64,000 bases of DNA, taken from assembly GCF_003265995.1 (NCBI RefSeq), contig NZ_MVJN01000003.1, forward strand, positions 248,001 to 312,000. Direction: 5' to 3'. The notes below the pieces were generated by a model that made no database searches, was not told where the DNA came from, and worked only from the letters and a program-made list of their open reading frames with translations. Positions 46,203-55,134 of this stretch are shown piece after piece. A program made the position numbers and the translations under genes. Source of the stretch: Legionella quinlivanii. GTDB lineage: Bacteria; Pseudomonadota; Gammaproteobacteria; Legionellales; Legionellaceae. How positions within the stretch are numbered: position 1 is the first letter of the stretch; every line of letters starts with the position of its first letter.

Positions 46203-47372
46203 TCACATTCCATAAAACTGATAAATTGTTTTACTTAAACGCTTCACCAGTTCATCCATTTCTTCTTCGGTGATAGTTAGCGGCGGTAGAAGCCGAATGA
46301 CATTCTCAGCCGTCACATTAAATAGAACTCCATTCTCCAGGCCAATCAGGCGGGCATCGCTGGCCGGTTTGTCAATTTCAATACCAAGCATCAGACCGCG
46401 ACCACGAATGGCACGAATTCCCGGATGCTCATGCAGACTACGCATCAGTTTGTCCTGCAGCTGCATTCCATCATGAGCCGCTTTTTCACAGAGCTTATCT
46501 CTTTCGATTACATCCAGAACAGTAAGTGCTGTTGCACAGGCTAATGGATTGCCTCCAAAAGTGGAGCCATGATTTCCTGGCTTAAACAAGTCACAGGCTT
46601 TGCCGCTCATCAGGCAGGCTCCAATAGGTATGCCGTTGCCAAGCCCTTTGGCCGTAGTCAGAATATCCGGCTGAATTCCGGCGTGCATAAAAGCAAACAA
46701 TTTGCCAGTTCTTGCATTCCCTGTCTGGATTTCATCGAGAATCAGTAGCCAGTCATGTTGATGGCATAAATCGGATACTGCGCGCAGATAAGAATTTTCT
46801 GCTGGAAAAATGCCGCCTTCACCCTGAATAGGCTCAAGCATGACGGCAACGATATCTTCTCGGTTTTCAGCAATGGTTTTCAGCGCCTGAATATCGTTAA
46901 AGGGGGCGCGGATAAAACCTGGCACCAGAGGCTCAAATCCTGCCTGCACTTTTCTGCTGCCGGAAGCGGTTAATGTTGCCATGGTTCTTCCGTGAAAGGC
47001 ACGATCCATGACAATGATTGAAGGGGTTTCAATGCCTTTTTTATGCCCGTATAAACGAGTCAGTTTGATAGCCGCTTCATTGACTTCCGCCCCCGAGTTG
47101 GCAAAAAATGCCTGTTGCATGCCGGTCATTCTGGTCAGCCGTTCAGCCAGAAGTTCCTGCTCTTTTATATGAAACACATTGGAAGTATGTAAAAGTTTTG
47201 CCGCCTGATTCTGAATAGTTCGAGTGACATCAGGATGCGCATGCCCCAGTCCACAAACGGCAATGCCGCTTAAACCATCCAGATAGGCTTTTCCATTCTC
47301 ATCAAACAGCCATACTCCCTCTCCATGAGTGAATGAAATTGGCATTGGGCTGTAACTGGTAATTATTGCCAT
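46203..47372 (-). CDS. argD: Acetylornithine/ornithine-type aminotransferase ArgD
   Basis: Class III PLP aminotransferase of 389 residues. The PLP lysine is in LTTAKGLGNGIPIGA (about 240-254), FFANSGAEVNEAAIKL is the cofactor phosphate region, and LILDEIQTGNARTG carries the PLP-contacting Asp. It makes N-acetylornithine in arginine synthesis, but close homologues act on succinylornithine or succinyl-diaminopimelate, so the exact substrate is likely but not proven. No other arg gene is adjacent. Confidence 0.87.
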   Translation of the reverse strand: MAIITSYSPMPISFTHGEGVWLFDENGKAYLDGLSGIAVCGLGHAHPDVTRTIQNQAAKLLHTSNVFHIKEQELLAERLTRMTGMQQAFFANSGAEVNEAAIKLTRLYGHKKGIETPSIIVMDRAFHGRTMATLTASGSRKVQAGFEPLVPGFIRAPFNDIQALKTIAENREDIVAVMLEPIQGEGGIFPAENSYLRAVSDLCHQHDWLLILDEIQTGNARTGKLFAFMHAGIQPDILTTAKGLGNGIPIGACLMSGKACDLFKPGNHGSTFGGNPLACATALTVLDVIERDKLCEKAAHDGMQLQDKLMRSLHEHPGIRAIRGRGLMLGIEIDKPASDARLIGLENGVLFNVTAENVIRLLPPLTITEEEMDELVKRLSKTIYQFYGM

Positions 47373-47401
47373 GATATTCCTTTTCCAGGTTATTCGAGCT
47401 G

Positions 47402-47464
47402 CTGCATGGATTAATGCAGGAATTGAGAGATATCGGGGCGAACGAGAACGATATCGATCGCCCC
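47402..47464. promoter_or_regulatory. Dyads between sodB and argD
   Basis: CTGCAT (47402-47407) with ATGCAG (47414-47419), and GGGGCGA (47435-47441) with TCGCCCC (47458-47464), are two inverted repeats in the 130-base gap. The larger could terminate sodB or regulate argD; there is no T-tract. Confidence 0.3.
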
Positions 47465-47502
47465 TAAAATAGCAGTATTTAAATTAAAAATGAACTCCTG
47501 AA

Positions 47503-48081
47503 TTAACGCATGTTCTTGCTTACGAAATCCCAGTTCACCAATGACCAGAATGCGTTCACATAATCCGGTCGTGCATTGCGGTAATCGATATAATAAGCGT
47601 GTTCCCAGACATCGCAGGTGAGCAGGGCGGTTAAATTATCAGTCATCGGCGTGCCTGCATTGCTGGTACTGATGATTTTGAGATCACCGGCATTGTCCTG
47701 AACAAGCCAGGCCCAGCCAGAACCAAAGGTAGTAATCGCTGTCTGGGTAAATTGTTCTTTGAAAGCCGCAAAAGACCCAAACGCTTTATTAATCGCTTCC
47801 GCTAACTCTCCAGCAGGCTCTCCGCCACCCTGTGGGCTCAGGCAGTGCCAGTAAAAAGTGTGGTTCCACACCTGGGCTGAATTGTTAAATATGCCGCCTG
47901 TTGAGTTTTTGATAATTTCTTCCAGAGACATGGACTCAAACTGGGTGCCGGGAATTAATTTATTCAAATTGGTGACGTAGGCATTATGGTGTTTACCATA
48001 GTGATATTCGAGAGTTTCTTTGGAAATATGGGGTTGCAGAGCATCCATTGCATAAGGAAGTGGAGGGAGTGAAAAAGCCAT
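47503..48081 (-). CDS. sodB: Iron superoxide dismutase SodB
   Basis: Dismutates superoxide in the cytosol. 192 residues, one fewer than E. coli SodB. Metal ligands are His27 (EYHYGKHH), the His of [10 protein letters not shown], and Asp/His in [11 protein letters not shown]. The [10 protein letters not shown] glutamine is typical of the Fe-type. It is divergent from grxD and ahpC, forming an oxidative-stress neighbourhood. Confidence 0.96.
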   Translation of the reverse strand: MAFSLPPLPYAMDALQPHISKETLEYHYGKHHNAYVTNLNKLIPGTQFESMSLEEIIKNSTGGIFNNSAQVWNHTFYWHCLSPQGGGEPAGELAEAINKAFGSFAAFKEQFTQTAITTFGSGWAWLVQDNAGDLKIISTSNAGTPMTDNLTALLTCDVWEHAYYIDYRNARPDYVNAFWSLVNWDFVSKNMR

Positions 48082-48294
48082 GATTTCTCCAATAAGTAAG
48101 TTGAATGGGTAAGTGTAGCAGGATGTTGAGCATATTCAATTAAATCAAAGCGCTTTATAGGGTAAACGACGGGAATGACTGGGGATCCGTACTAAAAAAA
48201 TGATTGAAATGACAGGCCTGGATTGCTGTTCAGTTGCTAATTGAACTTATTTTCGCCATAATTATGTTTTATCGAAACTTTTTTAGGTGCCTTT

Positions 48295-48624
48295 GTGGAA
48301 ATTTCAGTGGATGTTATAAGCAAAATAAAACAGCAGATTAAAGATAATGCTATATTACTTTACATGAAAGGCAATCCCAAAATGCCCCAATGCGGCTTTT
48401 CGGCCCGCGCTGTCCAATGCATTGATGCCTGCGGCGTTAATTTCGCCTATGTGGATGTGCTTGCCAATCCCGATATCAGACAGGCTCTGCCGCAAATTGC
48501 TGACTGGCCTACATTTCCCCAGCTCTATGTAAAGGGTGAATTAATCGGAGGATCTGATATTATAGCCGAGTTATATCAGCAAGGTGAGTTGGAAGCGATC
48601 TTGCGTGAAGCAGTAACCTCTTAA
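48295..48624 (+). CDS. grxD: Monothiol glutaredoxin GrxD
   Basis: 109 residues with the monothiol CGFS active site (KMPQCGFSARAVQ, about 31) and the glutathione-binding DWPTFPQLYVKGELIGGSDI. It carries or delivers [2Fe-2S] clusters. The start is GTG. It is followed after 49 bases by the peroxiredoxin. Confidence 0.96.
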   Translation: MEISVDVISKIKQQIKDNAILLYMKGNPKMPQCGFSARAVQCIDACGVNFAYVDVLANPDIRQALPQIADWPTFPQLYVKGELIGGSDIIAELYQQGELEAILREAVTS

Positions 48625-48673
48625 AATAATAAGAATTAAGCACATTGCAATGTGCCGAAAAAGGAGAGCAGGA

Positions 48674-49279
48674 ATGAGTGTTTTAGTTGGAAGAAAAGCC
48701 CCTGATTTTACTGTGCCTGCAGTGTTGGGCAATGGTGAAATCACTGATAAATTCAATTTGCACAGTGCTTTAAAAGATCGTTACGGGTTGATATTCTTTT
48801 ACCCTCTCGACTTCACTTTTGTATGCCCGTCTGAATTGATTGCTCTTAATCACCGTATGAGTGAGTTCAAAGCAAGAAACGTCGAAGTTATCGCCGTGTC
48901 CATTGACTCTCAGTACACCCATAATGCTTATCGCAATACGCCCACCAAGCAAGGTGGTATTGGCGCTGTTGAGTTCACTCTTGCTGCCGATATGACCCAC
49001 ACCATCTGCCAATCCTATGGTGTCGAGCATCCTGTGGCTGGTGTCGCGTTCCGTGGTGCCTTTATCATCGATAAAAATGGCCTGGTCCGTTCACAAATCG
49101 TTAATGATCTGCCAATTGGCCGCAACATTGATGAAATTATTCGTATTATCGATGCAGTGCAGTTTTTTGAAGAGCATGGCGAAGTGTGTCCAGCTGGCTG
49201 GGAAAAAGGTAAGGCTGGTATGAAAGCTTCTCCAAAAGGAGTTGCTGAGTATTTATCTGAGCATTCTGACAATCTCTAG
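48674..49279 (+). CDS. ahpC: 2-Cys peroxiredoxin (AhpC/TSA family)
   Basis: Reduces hydrogen and organic peroxides. 201 residues from the ATG at 48674, with AGGAGAGCAGG directly upstream; eight further in-frame residues at the ORF start are not used. The peroxidatic cysteine is in DFTFVCPSE and the resolving cysteine in GEVCPAGW. No ahpD or ahpF is adjacent, so its reductant is probably thioredoxin or glutaredoxin (inferred). Confidence 0.95.
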   Translation: MSVLVGRKAPDFTVPAVLGNGEITDKFNLHSALKDRYGLIFFYPLDFTFVCPSELIALNHRMSEFKARNVEVIAVSIDSQYTHNAYRNTPTKQGGIGAVEFTLAADMTHTICQSYGVEHPVAGVAFRGAFIIDKNGLVRSQIVNDLPIGRNIDEIIRIIDAVQFFEEHGEVCPAGWEKGKAGMKASPKGVAEYLSEHSDNL

Positions 49280-49287
49280 CAATAGAT

Positions 49288-49309
49288 GCGGAGGATTGCT
49301 CTCCTCCGC
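49288..49309 (+). terminator. Terminator-like hairpin after ahpC
   Basis: GCGGAGGA (49288-49295) pairs with TCCTCCGC (49302-49309) across a 6-base loop. A run of seven T's starts 13 bases later. It also stands downstream of the first GG-peptide gene on the other strand. Confidence 0.6.
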
Positions 49310-49337
49310 TATTTCAATTCGTTTTTTTCACCAACAC

Positions 49338-49529
49338 CTAAAGGGGCCGATTAACTGTAGTCTGTCGTTTCTTTTTTGTATTTTTCGAAGGAGATGAGTT
49401 TGGGTTACCTTCAAACACATAACCCTTCAACTCGGCTTTCGGAGTACGTATAGTGCCACCAGACAAGTTTTCCAGATTATCATCGGTAATCTTTTTATCT
49501 TTTACGGTGGTTTTCTGTACTTTGCTCAT
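49338..49529 (-). CDS. Double-glycine-leader peptide precursor 1
   Basis: 63 residues. The leader (1-25) is a Lys-rich start, then KITDDNLENLSGG, a classical bacteriocin-type double-glycine cleavage site. The predicted core is 38 residues (TIRTPKAELKGYVFEG..., ending TVNRPL), basic, without cysteine, and with KNTKKKRQ near its end. TGGAG lies about nine bases upstream of the ATG. It is paralogous to the next small gene (49626-49775): M-x-K-x-x-K-T, KKI-x-D-x-NLE-x-LSGG. The C39 peptidase exporter at 2338-4509 would be the natural processor. The biological role (toxin, signal or other) is unknown. Confidence 0.82.
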   Translation of the reverse strand: MSKVQKTTVKDKKITDDNLENLSGGTIRTPKAELKGYVFEGNPNSSPSKNTKKKRQTTVNRPL

Positions 49530-49625
49530 GATAATTATCTCCAGTATCAGCTTGATTAATTGTTTGAGCTCATATCAAAAACCGTAGCCATTCAAGAAAT
49601 CAATTCTGTTCAGCTCTGTATTCAA

Positions 49626-49775
49626 TTAACGGTTTTTCTTTTTCCCTTTATTTTTTGTATTTTTTGCTTCCTTGAATCCTATAACCTGGATATTTAAGCC
49701 ACCGGACAATTTTTCCAGATTTTCATCCGCTATTTTTTTGCTTTCTTTTGCATAAGTTTTACGAGCTTTGGCCAT
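49626..49775 (-). CDS. Double-glycine-leader peptide precursor 2
   Basis: 49 residues, read directly from the sequence (too short for a usual ORF cut-off). The leader (1-26) ends KIADENLEKLSGG. The core is 23 residues, LNIQVIGFKEAK then a basic KNTKNKGKKKNR end. No cysteine is present, so lanthionine or disulfide cores are excluded. GGAG lies about ten bases upstream of the ATG, in a context like that of precursor 1. The gene is 96 bases upstream of precursor 1 on the same strand, so the two may be transcribed together. Confidence 0.8.
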   Translation of the reverse strand: MAKARKTYAKESKKIADENLEKLSGGLNIQVIGFKEAKNTKNKGKKKNR

Positions 49776-49940
49776 GGCATATTACTCCATAATAAACTAT
49801 CTCATATATAATATAGGAATTGCTCAAAAAATAATCAATTGTCGAGTTGCAGTTCGATGAATTAAGCGGATATAAACAGGATGTCAGCGGATTTCCCGCT
49901 TTCACGGGAGCCCGAGAGACGATGATATTGCCCAGAAGAT

Positions 49941-50489
49941 TTATTTACCGATAAGAGACAGAAACTCAGCCCGGCTGCTTACATTCTGACGCATAGCGCC
50001 CAACATGACTGAAGTCAGCATGCTTGAGTTTTGTTTTTCCACACCACGCATCATCATGCACAGGTGTTTGGCTTCAATGACTACTGCGACGCCCTTCGCT
50101 CCTGTAATGGATTCGATACAGCTGGCAATTTCCATTGTTAAACGTTCCTGGATTTGCAGGCGGCGTGCGAAATACTCCACAATACGTGCTACTTTGGACA
50201 ATCCCAATACCTTGCCGTTTGGTAAATAACCCACATGGCATTTGCCCAGAAATGGTAAAAGATGATGTTCGCACATGGAATATAATTCAATATCCTTAAC
50301 AATCACCATCTCGCTCATATCTGACTCAAAAAGAGCATTATTAATGATGTCCTGGAGATCCTCATTATAGCCTTTAGTCAAATATTGAAAAGCAGTGGCT
50401 GCTCGTTTTGGAGTATCTTTCAGACCCTCACGATTAGGATCTTCACCAATTTCTTCAAGTATTTTTGTATATAGTTCATGCATTGACAA
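49941..50489 (-). CDS. folE: GTP cyclohydrolase I FolE
   Basis: First step of tetrahydrofolate (and queuosine) synthesis: GTP to dihydroneopterin triphosphate. 182 residues with the zinc ligands in [13 protein letters not shown] and [12 protein letters not shown], and the C-terminal [10 protein letters not shown]. It begins four bases after hinT ends, as a two-gene unit. Confidence 0.97.
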   Translation of the reverse strand: MSMHELYTKILEEIGEDPNREGLKDTPKRAATAFQYLTKGYNEDLQDIINNALFESDMSEMVIVKDIELYSMCEHHLLPFLGKCHVGYLPNGKVLGLSKVARIVEYFARRLQIQERLTMEIASCIESITGAKGVAVVIEAKHLCMMMRGVEKQNSSMLTSVMLGAMRQNVSSRAEFLSLIGK

Positions 50490-50493
50490 TGTC

Positions 50494-50835
50494 CTAACCT
50501 GGAGGCCAAGTCATTTGACGGCCGCCAAGAAGATGTAAGTGAATGTGGTAAACTTCCTGCCCTCCACCTGAATTCACATTAAAAACAAGCCGATATCCCT
50601 GTTCACTTAAATGTTCTTTTTTAGCCAGATTTTTGGCGGTCAGGATCATTCGCCCGAGGAGTTGCTCATCCTTGCTGTCTGTGTCATTTATTGTAGCAAT
50701 ATGCTGCTTGGGAATGACCAGAATATGAGTCGGTGCCTGAGGGCGAATGTCCCGAAAGGCCATGATCTCAGGCCCGTCAAAAACGATCGTTGACGGGAGT
50801 TCACCTTTTGCAATCTTGCAGAACAAGCAATCCAT
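50494..50835 (-). CDS. hinT: HIT-family purine nucleoside phosphoramidase (HinT-like)
   Basis: 113 residues with the histidine triad [12 protein letters not shown] (about 97-108) and the HinT start [13 protein letters not shown]. It hydrolyses AMP-lysine and aminoacyl-adenylates in vitro. Transcribed before folE. Confidence 0.94.
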   Translation of the reverse strand: MDCLFCKIAKGELPSTIVFDGPEIMAFRDIRPQAPTHILVIPKQHIATINDTDSKDEQLLGRMILTAKNLAKKEHLSEQGYRLVFNVNSGGGQEVYHIHLHLLGGRQMTWPPG

Positions 50836-51197
50836 AGTTTTCCTGAATTTGGCTTAATGAATCATTATACTCCGAGATGGCAGGCACTTCAAAGTTTACT
50901 GCTTGGGGGATGATTTAAAGTGCGGTTAAATCAGTTTTTACCTCGTCCGCTTACAGGAGTTGGTTAATGTAATTTGTATAAAAAGTAAGTCCTTTTACCC
51001 ATACAAGATTCTTGATGGACGTCTATAGAACGGTGCAGGCATGCTTACTCCAAATAGTGGTACTGCCTAAAATATTATATTTCAAGCATTAAAGAACAAC
51101 TATAATTCAGGTGAGCAAATGTTATCAATCTGTGCTTAATAGATGCAATAATTGGTCAATTTATGGTAATATAGAGCTTTTAATTTACGAGACATCT
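50836..51197 (+). promoter_or_regulatory. Gap upstream of the Fic gene, with TATAAT at 51101-51106
   Basis: 362 bases, AT-rich. TATAAT at 51101-51106 would start transcription at about 51113. That would exclude the GTG at 51111 as a start and support the ATG at 51198. No -35 box is convincing. No small gene or RNA was recognised. Confidence 0.45.
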
Positions 51198-52769
51198 ATG
51201 TATTACCGTGATTTTCTTAAAGAATTTAATCCTGCTATTGCCTATTCATTTGATCCAGAATCATCTCCCAACCACGATTCACAGACCTTGCAAGATACAT
51301 ATTTCCATGAGGCAGGCCAATATCAGGATATGATGGCAGCCTATTTATATGCACAGGAAAATCTGCTTCCCTTAATAAAAACAAAGTCTTTGACCAGCAC
51401 CGACCTGCTTGAACACACAAAAAGAATACATGGTTTTATAGCGAAAACATTATTAGCGCCATTTGAAATGCATTCAGGAGAATTTACTGATCAATTTGTT
51501 TTCCGCTGGCATCATGGTGCATCCATAGTGCAGGAATTTATTCTTTATTTGGCAAACAAGCATTCTCCTGGAAATACACCAAAAAAATTCGCAAATTTTC
51601 TACTCAAAAACTATAAAGTACCTGAACCAGATAGCTTAAAGTTTTTAAAATTAATCGATCGAATCAAAAAAGACCCATCAATAACTATTCCAGATTGTGC
51701 TCAAAAAATTGTTGATAAAGATGAAAATCCGGAAAGTGTTCGTACGCTGTCAAAATTATATGTAGCTTTTAATAGGAATTTGCTTTCTGATGAAGATAAG
51801 GCCATCGTTGGAAAGCTATGCAAGATATGTATTTTGCCAGAACAAATCATGGAAAAAATGAATGAGTTTTCCGATAGACTCGTAAAGCAACTAGTACAAT
51901 GCAATGCTGAAGATATTGATGAGGTAGCAACTTTTGCAGCAAATGTATTTTATGAACTTACAGAGATACACCCATTTGCTAATGGCAATGGAAGAACTGC
52001 CACCTGTTTAATGAATTGTGTTTTAAAAGGATTGGGATATCCTGATATTTTATTGCGATATCCAGGAGATGCAAGAAACCCTGATAGCCAGTATTCGAAA
52101 GCAATTAGTCAAATTGCTGTAACAAGAAAGCCATTAGCCGATTTGATTAAAGCTCGCATCCTTGAAGCTCAAAAGGCACCCTATAAAAATGAGAAAAGAG
52201 AAGAGCATATGCAGCTTACAATTGCAATGGCTACTCTTTGTAAGCGCATTCAGCGTAAATATCCCTCCATCAACATCAATAACCTTGCAATAGAATCCAT
52301 TGAAAAGTGGAAAAAACAGTTTAAGCCCAAATTAAAAAACGAGATAGAATGCCAAATCGGGTTCTGCCGAGATATGGTGACAGCCGGCAAAAATCTTGAA
52401 AAAGTTTATGATGCTAAAAAAACAGCCATTCCTGTAGCGCCTGAACTGTTACAAAGACAAGTTTCCCAGGCCGCTGCGTTTATTGAGAAATACTCAGGGG
52501 TAACGGGTTGGAAATCAAGTACAACAAAAGGATTAACCTTTTGGATAACTCTGGATAACATGGACGATGTAAAAATAATCGCTCAAAAATTGCAATACAT
52601 GAGCAATGCAATGGAAGTCAATTCCGGAATGTCTCAAGGCAGAGCCACCGTCATATGTCATATTGGCAATAACTTGAATTATTTATTAGAGGCTGATCAG
52701 GGTCTAACTGATATTATTGGTAAAATCAATAAGGAAAGCGCTCAGAGCAACCTTAATATTTCAATTTAA
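51198..52769 (+). CDS. Fic-domain protein (predicted AMPylase), possible effector
   Basis: 523 residues from the ATG at 51198, which has GAG about seven bases before it; an in-frame GTG at 51111 has no good site. The Fic motif HPFANGNGR is complete (258-266), with the catalytic histidine 258. Fic enzymes transfer AMP or related groups onto Tyr/Ser/Thr of target proteins. No clear [S/T]xxxE[G/N] inhibitory helix was seen. The last ~230 residues are a Lys-rich extension of unknown fold, beginning after KARILEAQKAPYKNEKRE. The gene is markedly more AT- and Lys/Asn-rich than its neighbours, suggesting recent transfer. No antitoxin is adjacent. Confidence 0.85.
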   Translation: MYYRDFLKEFNPAIAYSFDPESSPNHDSQTLQDTYFHEAGQYQDMMAAYLYAQENLLPLIKTKSLTSTDLLEHTKRIHGFIAKTLLAPFEMHSGEFTDQFVFRWHHGASIVQEFILYLANKHSPGNTPKKFANFLLKNYKVPEPDSLKFLKLIDRIKKDPSITIPDCAQKIVDKDENPESVRTLSKLYVAFNRNLLSDEDKAIVGKLCKICILPEQIMEKMNEFSDRLVKQLVQCNAEDIDEVATFAANVFYELTEIHPFANGNGRTATCLMNCVLKGLGYPDILLRYPGDARNPDSQYSKAISQIAVTRKPLADLIKARILEAQKAPYKNEKREEHMQLTIAMATLCKRIQRKYPSININNLAIESIEKWKKQFKPKLKNEIECQIGFCRDMVTAGKNLEKVYDAKKTAIPVAPELLQRQVSQAAAFIEKYSGVTGWKSSTTKGLTFWITLDNMDDVKIIAQKLQYMSNAMEVNSGMSQGRATVICHIGNNLNYLLEADQGLTDIIGKINKESAQSNLNISI

Positions 52770-52790
52770 ATATAACAATTTGACTTGGCC

Positions 52791-52810
52791 CCCGGGTGAA
52801 GACCCGCGGG
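52791..52810. terminator. GC-rich hairpin between Fic gene and ppa
   Basis: CGGGT (52793-52797) pairs with ACCCG (52802-52806) across GAAG, with further G/C around it. There is no T-tract, so it is a weak terminator candidate in an AT-rich gap. Confidence 0.35.
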
Positions 52811-52968
52811 AGCCCATATCTGAACTGGTACAATTTATTGTTCAAGAACAGGTATTTTATTTGCATACAGGTTGATACCGAGATTGCTTTTATACTGGAG
52901 TTAGTTATTTTGCCTTTTAAAGCACTTTTTAGCATAATACCTGCGAAAAAATTTTTTGGATGAAGAAA

Positions 52969-53502
52969 ATGGGCTTAATGCGGATTAATAGTGGTCGAGA
53001 CATACCCAATGAAATTAATGTGGTAATTGAAATTCCTATGCATGCAGAACCGGTAAAATATGAAGTGGATAAAGAATCCGGCGCTTTATTCGTCGATCGA
53101 TTCATGGCAACCGCCATGTATTATCCGGCAAATTACGGATATATCCCCAATACGCTTTCGGAAGATGGTGATCCGGTTGATGTTCTGGTAGTTACTCCTG
53201 TGCCTCTGATCAGTGGTTCTGTAATTGCCTGCCGTATACTGGGCATGCTGAAAATGACTGATGAAAAAGGGGTAGACGCCAAGCTTTTAGCTGTGCCGAC
53301 TCACAAGTTAACCAAAATGTATGAAGGCGTTGGAACCTATCAGGATTTGCCTAAGCCGCTGTTGCTTTCTATTGAACATTTCTTTGAGCATTATAAAGAT
53401 CTTGAAGAAGGCAAATGGGTGAAAGTCGATGGTTGGGCTGGCATCGAACCGGCCCGAGAGGAAGTGCTGTCCAGCGTTAAACGCTATGATGAACAGCAAT
53501 AA
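52969..53502 (+). CDS. ppa: Inorganic pyrophosphatase
   Basis: Hydrolyses pyrophosphate in the cytosol. About 177 residues from MGLMRIN; an ATG nine bases earlier is in frame but less likely. It has [31 protein letters not shown] (the metal-binding DxDPxD segment) and the C-terminal [20 protein letters not shown]. It is a single gene with a good terminator. Confidence 0.96.
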   Translation: MGLMRINSGRDIPNEINVVIEIPMHAEPVKYEVDKESGALFVDRFMATAMYYPANYGYIPNTLSEDGDPVDVLVVTPVPLISGSVIACRILGMLKMTDEKGVDAKLLAVPTHKLTKMYEGVGTYQDLPKPLLLSIEHFFEHYKDLEEGKWVKVDGWAGIEPAREEVLSSVKRYDEQQ

Positions 53503-53518
53503 GAACGCTTAGTCTAAT

Positions 53519-53557
53519 AACTGCCTTTGAATGCAGGCCCATTTAAAGGCAGTTTTT
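53519..53557 (+). terminator. Intrinsic terminator of ppa
   Basis: AACTGCCTTT (53519-53528) pairs exactly with AAAGGCAGTT (53545-53554) across a 16-base loop, and TTT follows. It lies 17 bases after the ppa stop. Confidence 0.85.
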
Positions 53558-53703
53558 GTTGAAACCACAGATAATTTCTGATTTTTCCACCTATTTTGCA
53601 AAAATTGCGTAGTTGCTTTAACGAGGCCTTAAATTCCAGTCGATATCATTGTAATCAAGTGAACGCTAATAGTGCTTACTGACAACCTGTTTATTAGGAG
53701 ACA

Positions 53704-54945
53704 ATGATGAACACTAAAAAATTAATGATGGTAATGGCTGCAAGCTTACTCTATGCCGTTAACATTCCAGCTATCGCTGCAAACAATAGCAATCAGGCGG
53801 AATTGTTTTTAATTTCTGATCCGCATATGGATGTTACGCTTCGCAAAACAACCAATATTAATCCGCCGGCTGATCTCAGAAATGAGTTAGACCAGCGAAG
53901 CTATCAGACACTAATCAGTAAACTGGGAGAACAGGTTGATCTGAAGAGGTCCGCCAATCCTTCTGTCGTGTTACTTGGTGATTTGCCAGCTCATAATGGC
54001 TATAGCCGCAAAACCTCCAGGGATGATATTAATGGCGTTTTCGAAGCGCTTCAGGAAAAGATAAATCCTGCTCCTTTCTTTTCCGTGTTTGGAAATAACG
54101 ATTCATTACAAAGAAATTACGGTCCATTTAGTTATCGTGATGATTCAGCCTATACGCTTTTGCAGGCAATAACCGGAAATGGCAATGGCTTTCTTTCAAC
54201 CGGGAATAAATGCCCCTACAAGGGTCAGGCCTGTATTAGCAGTGAAAACAAAAAATATGGTTATTACTCTGCTTATTTAGGTGATCATCTCAAAATGCTG
54301 TCATTAAACAGCGTATTATTTGTGAACAGGCCTAGCTTTTCACCTTCACGAGAGGGCGCCAGGGAAGAAATGCAATGGCTGGAGAGTCAGCTTAAATCCA
54401 GTCGCGCAAAAAATAACAGTGTAGTGCTGGCAATGCATGTTCCTCCTCAATCCTGGGAAACAGACTATCAAAACTCATTCAAAAAAATAATCAAGGCATA
54501 CCCTGAAGTAGTCATTGGCATGATGGCCGCTCACTCACATTATGATGAAATTCACGCAATGGTCGTTGGCAATAAAAGCTACGTAATCCCCATCGTTTAT
54601 TCCGCAGGCCTTGGCGTGGACCATGGAAATGCTTCCTCCTTTAAAACCCTGAGCTTTTCAAGATCGAATTCAGGCAGCGCATGGCGATTAAAAGATTATG
54701 TAACCTATCATTTTATCGGGAAGAATGCGGACAGCAGCAAACTTTTACCCTACTATGATTTTACTCAGGCTTTCTGCGGAAAAACATCAGGAGAAACAGT
54801 GAGTGAGTGCCTGAAAAAACATATCAGTAATAATAAATTTGATGGCAACACCAGCACCTTGATGAGCAAGCACTACACTGCAGGTAATCCTAATAACAAC
54901 AGACGAACTGACCCTTCTTCCAAGTGGATTATGGTAGTTAAATAA
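53704..54945 (+). CDS. Secreted metallophosphoesterase (acid-sphingomyelinase-like)
   Basis: 413 residues with a signal peptide (1-26, ending IPAIAA). Dimetal phosphoesterase motifs are in order: SDPHMD (Asp39, His41), LLGDLPAHN, VFGNNDS, AMHVPP and AAHSHYDEIHA. The layout is that of the acid-sphingomyelinase-like/endopolyphosphatase branch. AGGAG lies just upstream of two consecutive ATGs. It could be a lipid- or nucleotide-targeting exoenzyme of the type II secretome (inferred). The substrate is unknown. Confidence 0.85.
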   Translation: MMNTKKLMMVMAASLLYAVNIPAIAANNSNQAELFLISDPHMDVTLRKTTNINPPADLRNELDQRSYQTLISKLGEQVDLKRSANPSVVLLGDLPAHNGYSRKTSRDDINGVFEALQEKINPAPFFSVFGNNDSLQRNYGPFSYRDDSAYTLLQAITGNGNGFLSTGNKCPYKGQACISSENKKYGYYSAYLGDHLKMLSLNSVLFVNRPSFSPSREGAREEMQWLESQLKSSRAKNNSVVLAMHVPPQSWETDYQNSFKKIIKAYPEVVIGMMAAHSHYDEIHAMVVGNKSYVIPIVYSAGLGVDHGNASSFKTLSFSRSNSGSAWRLKDYVTYHFIGKNADSSKLLPYYDFTQAFCGKTSGETVSECLKKHISNNKFDGNTSTLMSKHYTAGNPNNNRRTDPSSKWIMVVK

Positions 54946-55010
54946 GTTGAAAATCTCTCCTTCCTGCGAAAAGTGTATAATCATCAACTTAAGAAAATAC
55001 TCTCTATTAA

Positions 55011-55099
55011 ACCGTCTTCCCCGCGAAGGCGGGGATCCATCTCTAGACTAGCTATAATGCCAACTGAGGAATGGATTCCCGCATTCGCGGGAATGACAG
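55011..55099. repeat. Dispersed repeat family B, copy 1
   Basis: It starts ACCGTCTTCCCCGCGAAGG and has an internal inverted partner GGATTCCCGCATTCGCGGGAA. A close copy is at 58745-58834 in the same orientation. It lies between the convergent metallophosphoesterase and Kef-type genes. TTTTTTTTT follows, which may help termination. Confidence 0.8.
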
Positions 55100-55134
55100 A
55101 AGTCTTTTTTTTTCAATGGCGACACTGAGACTCT

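Noticed and set aside
51111-51197. N-terminal extension of the Fic protein from the GTG at 51111
   Set aside because: A TATAAT at 51101-51106 would place the transcript start after this codon, and there is no ribosome site; the ATG at 51198 is preferred.
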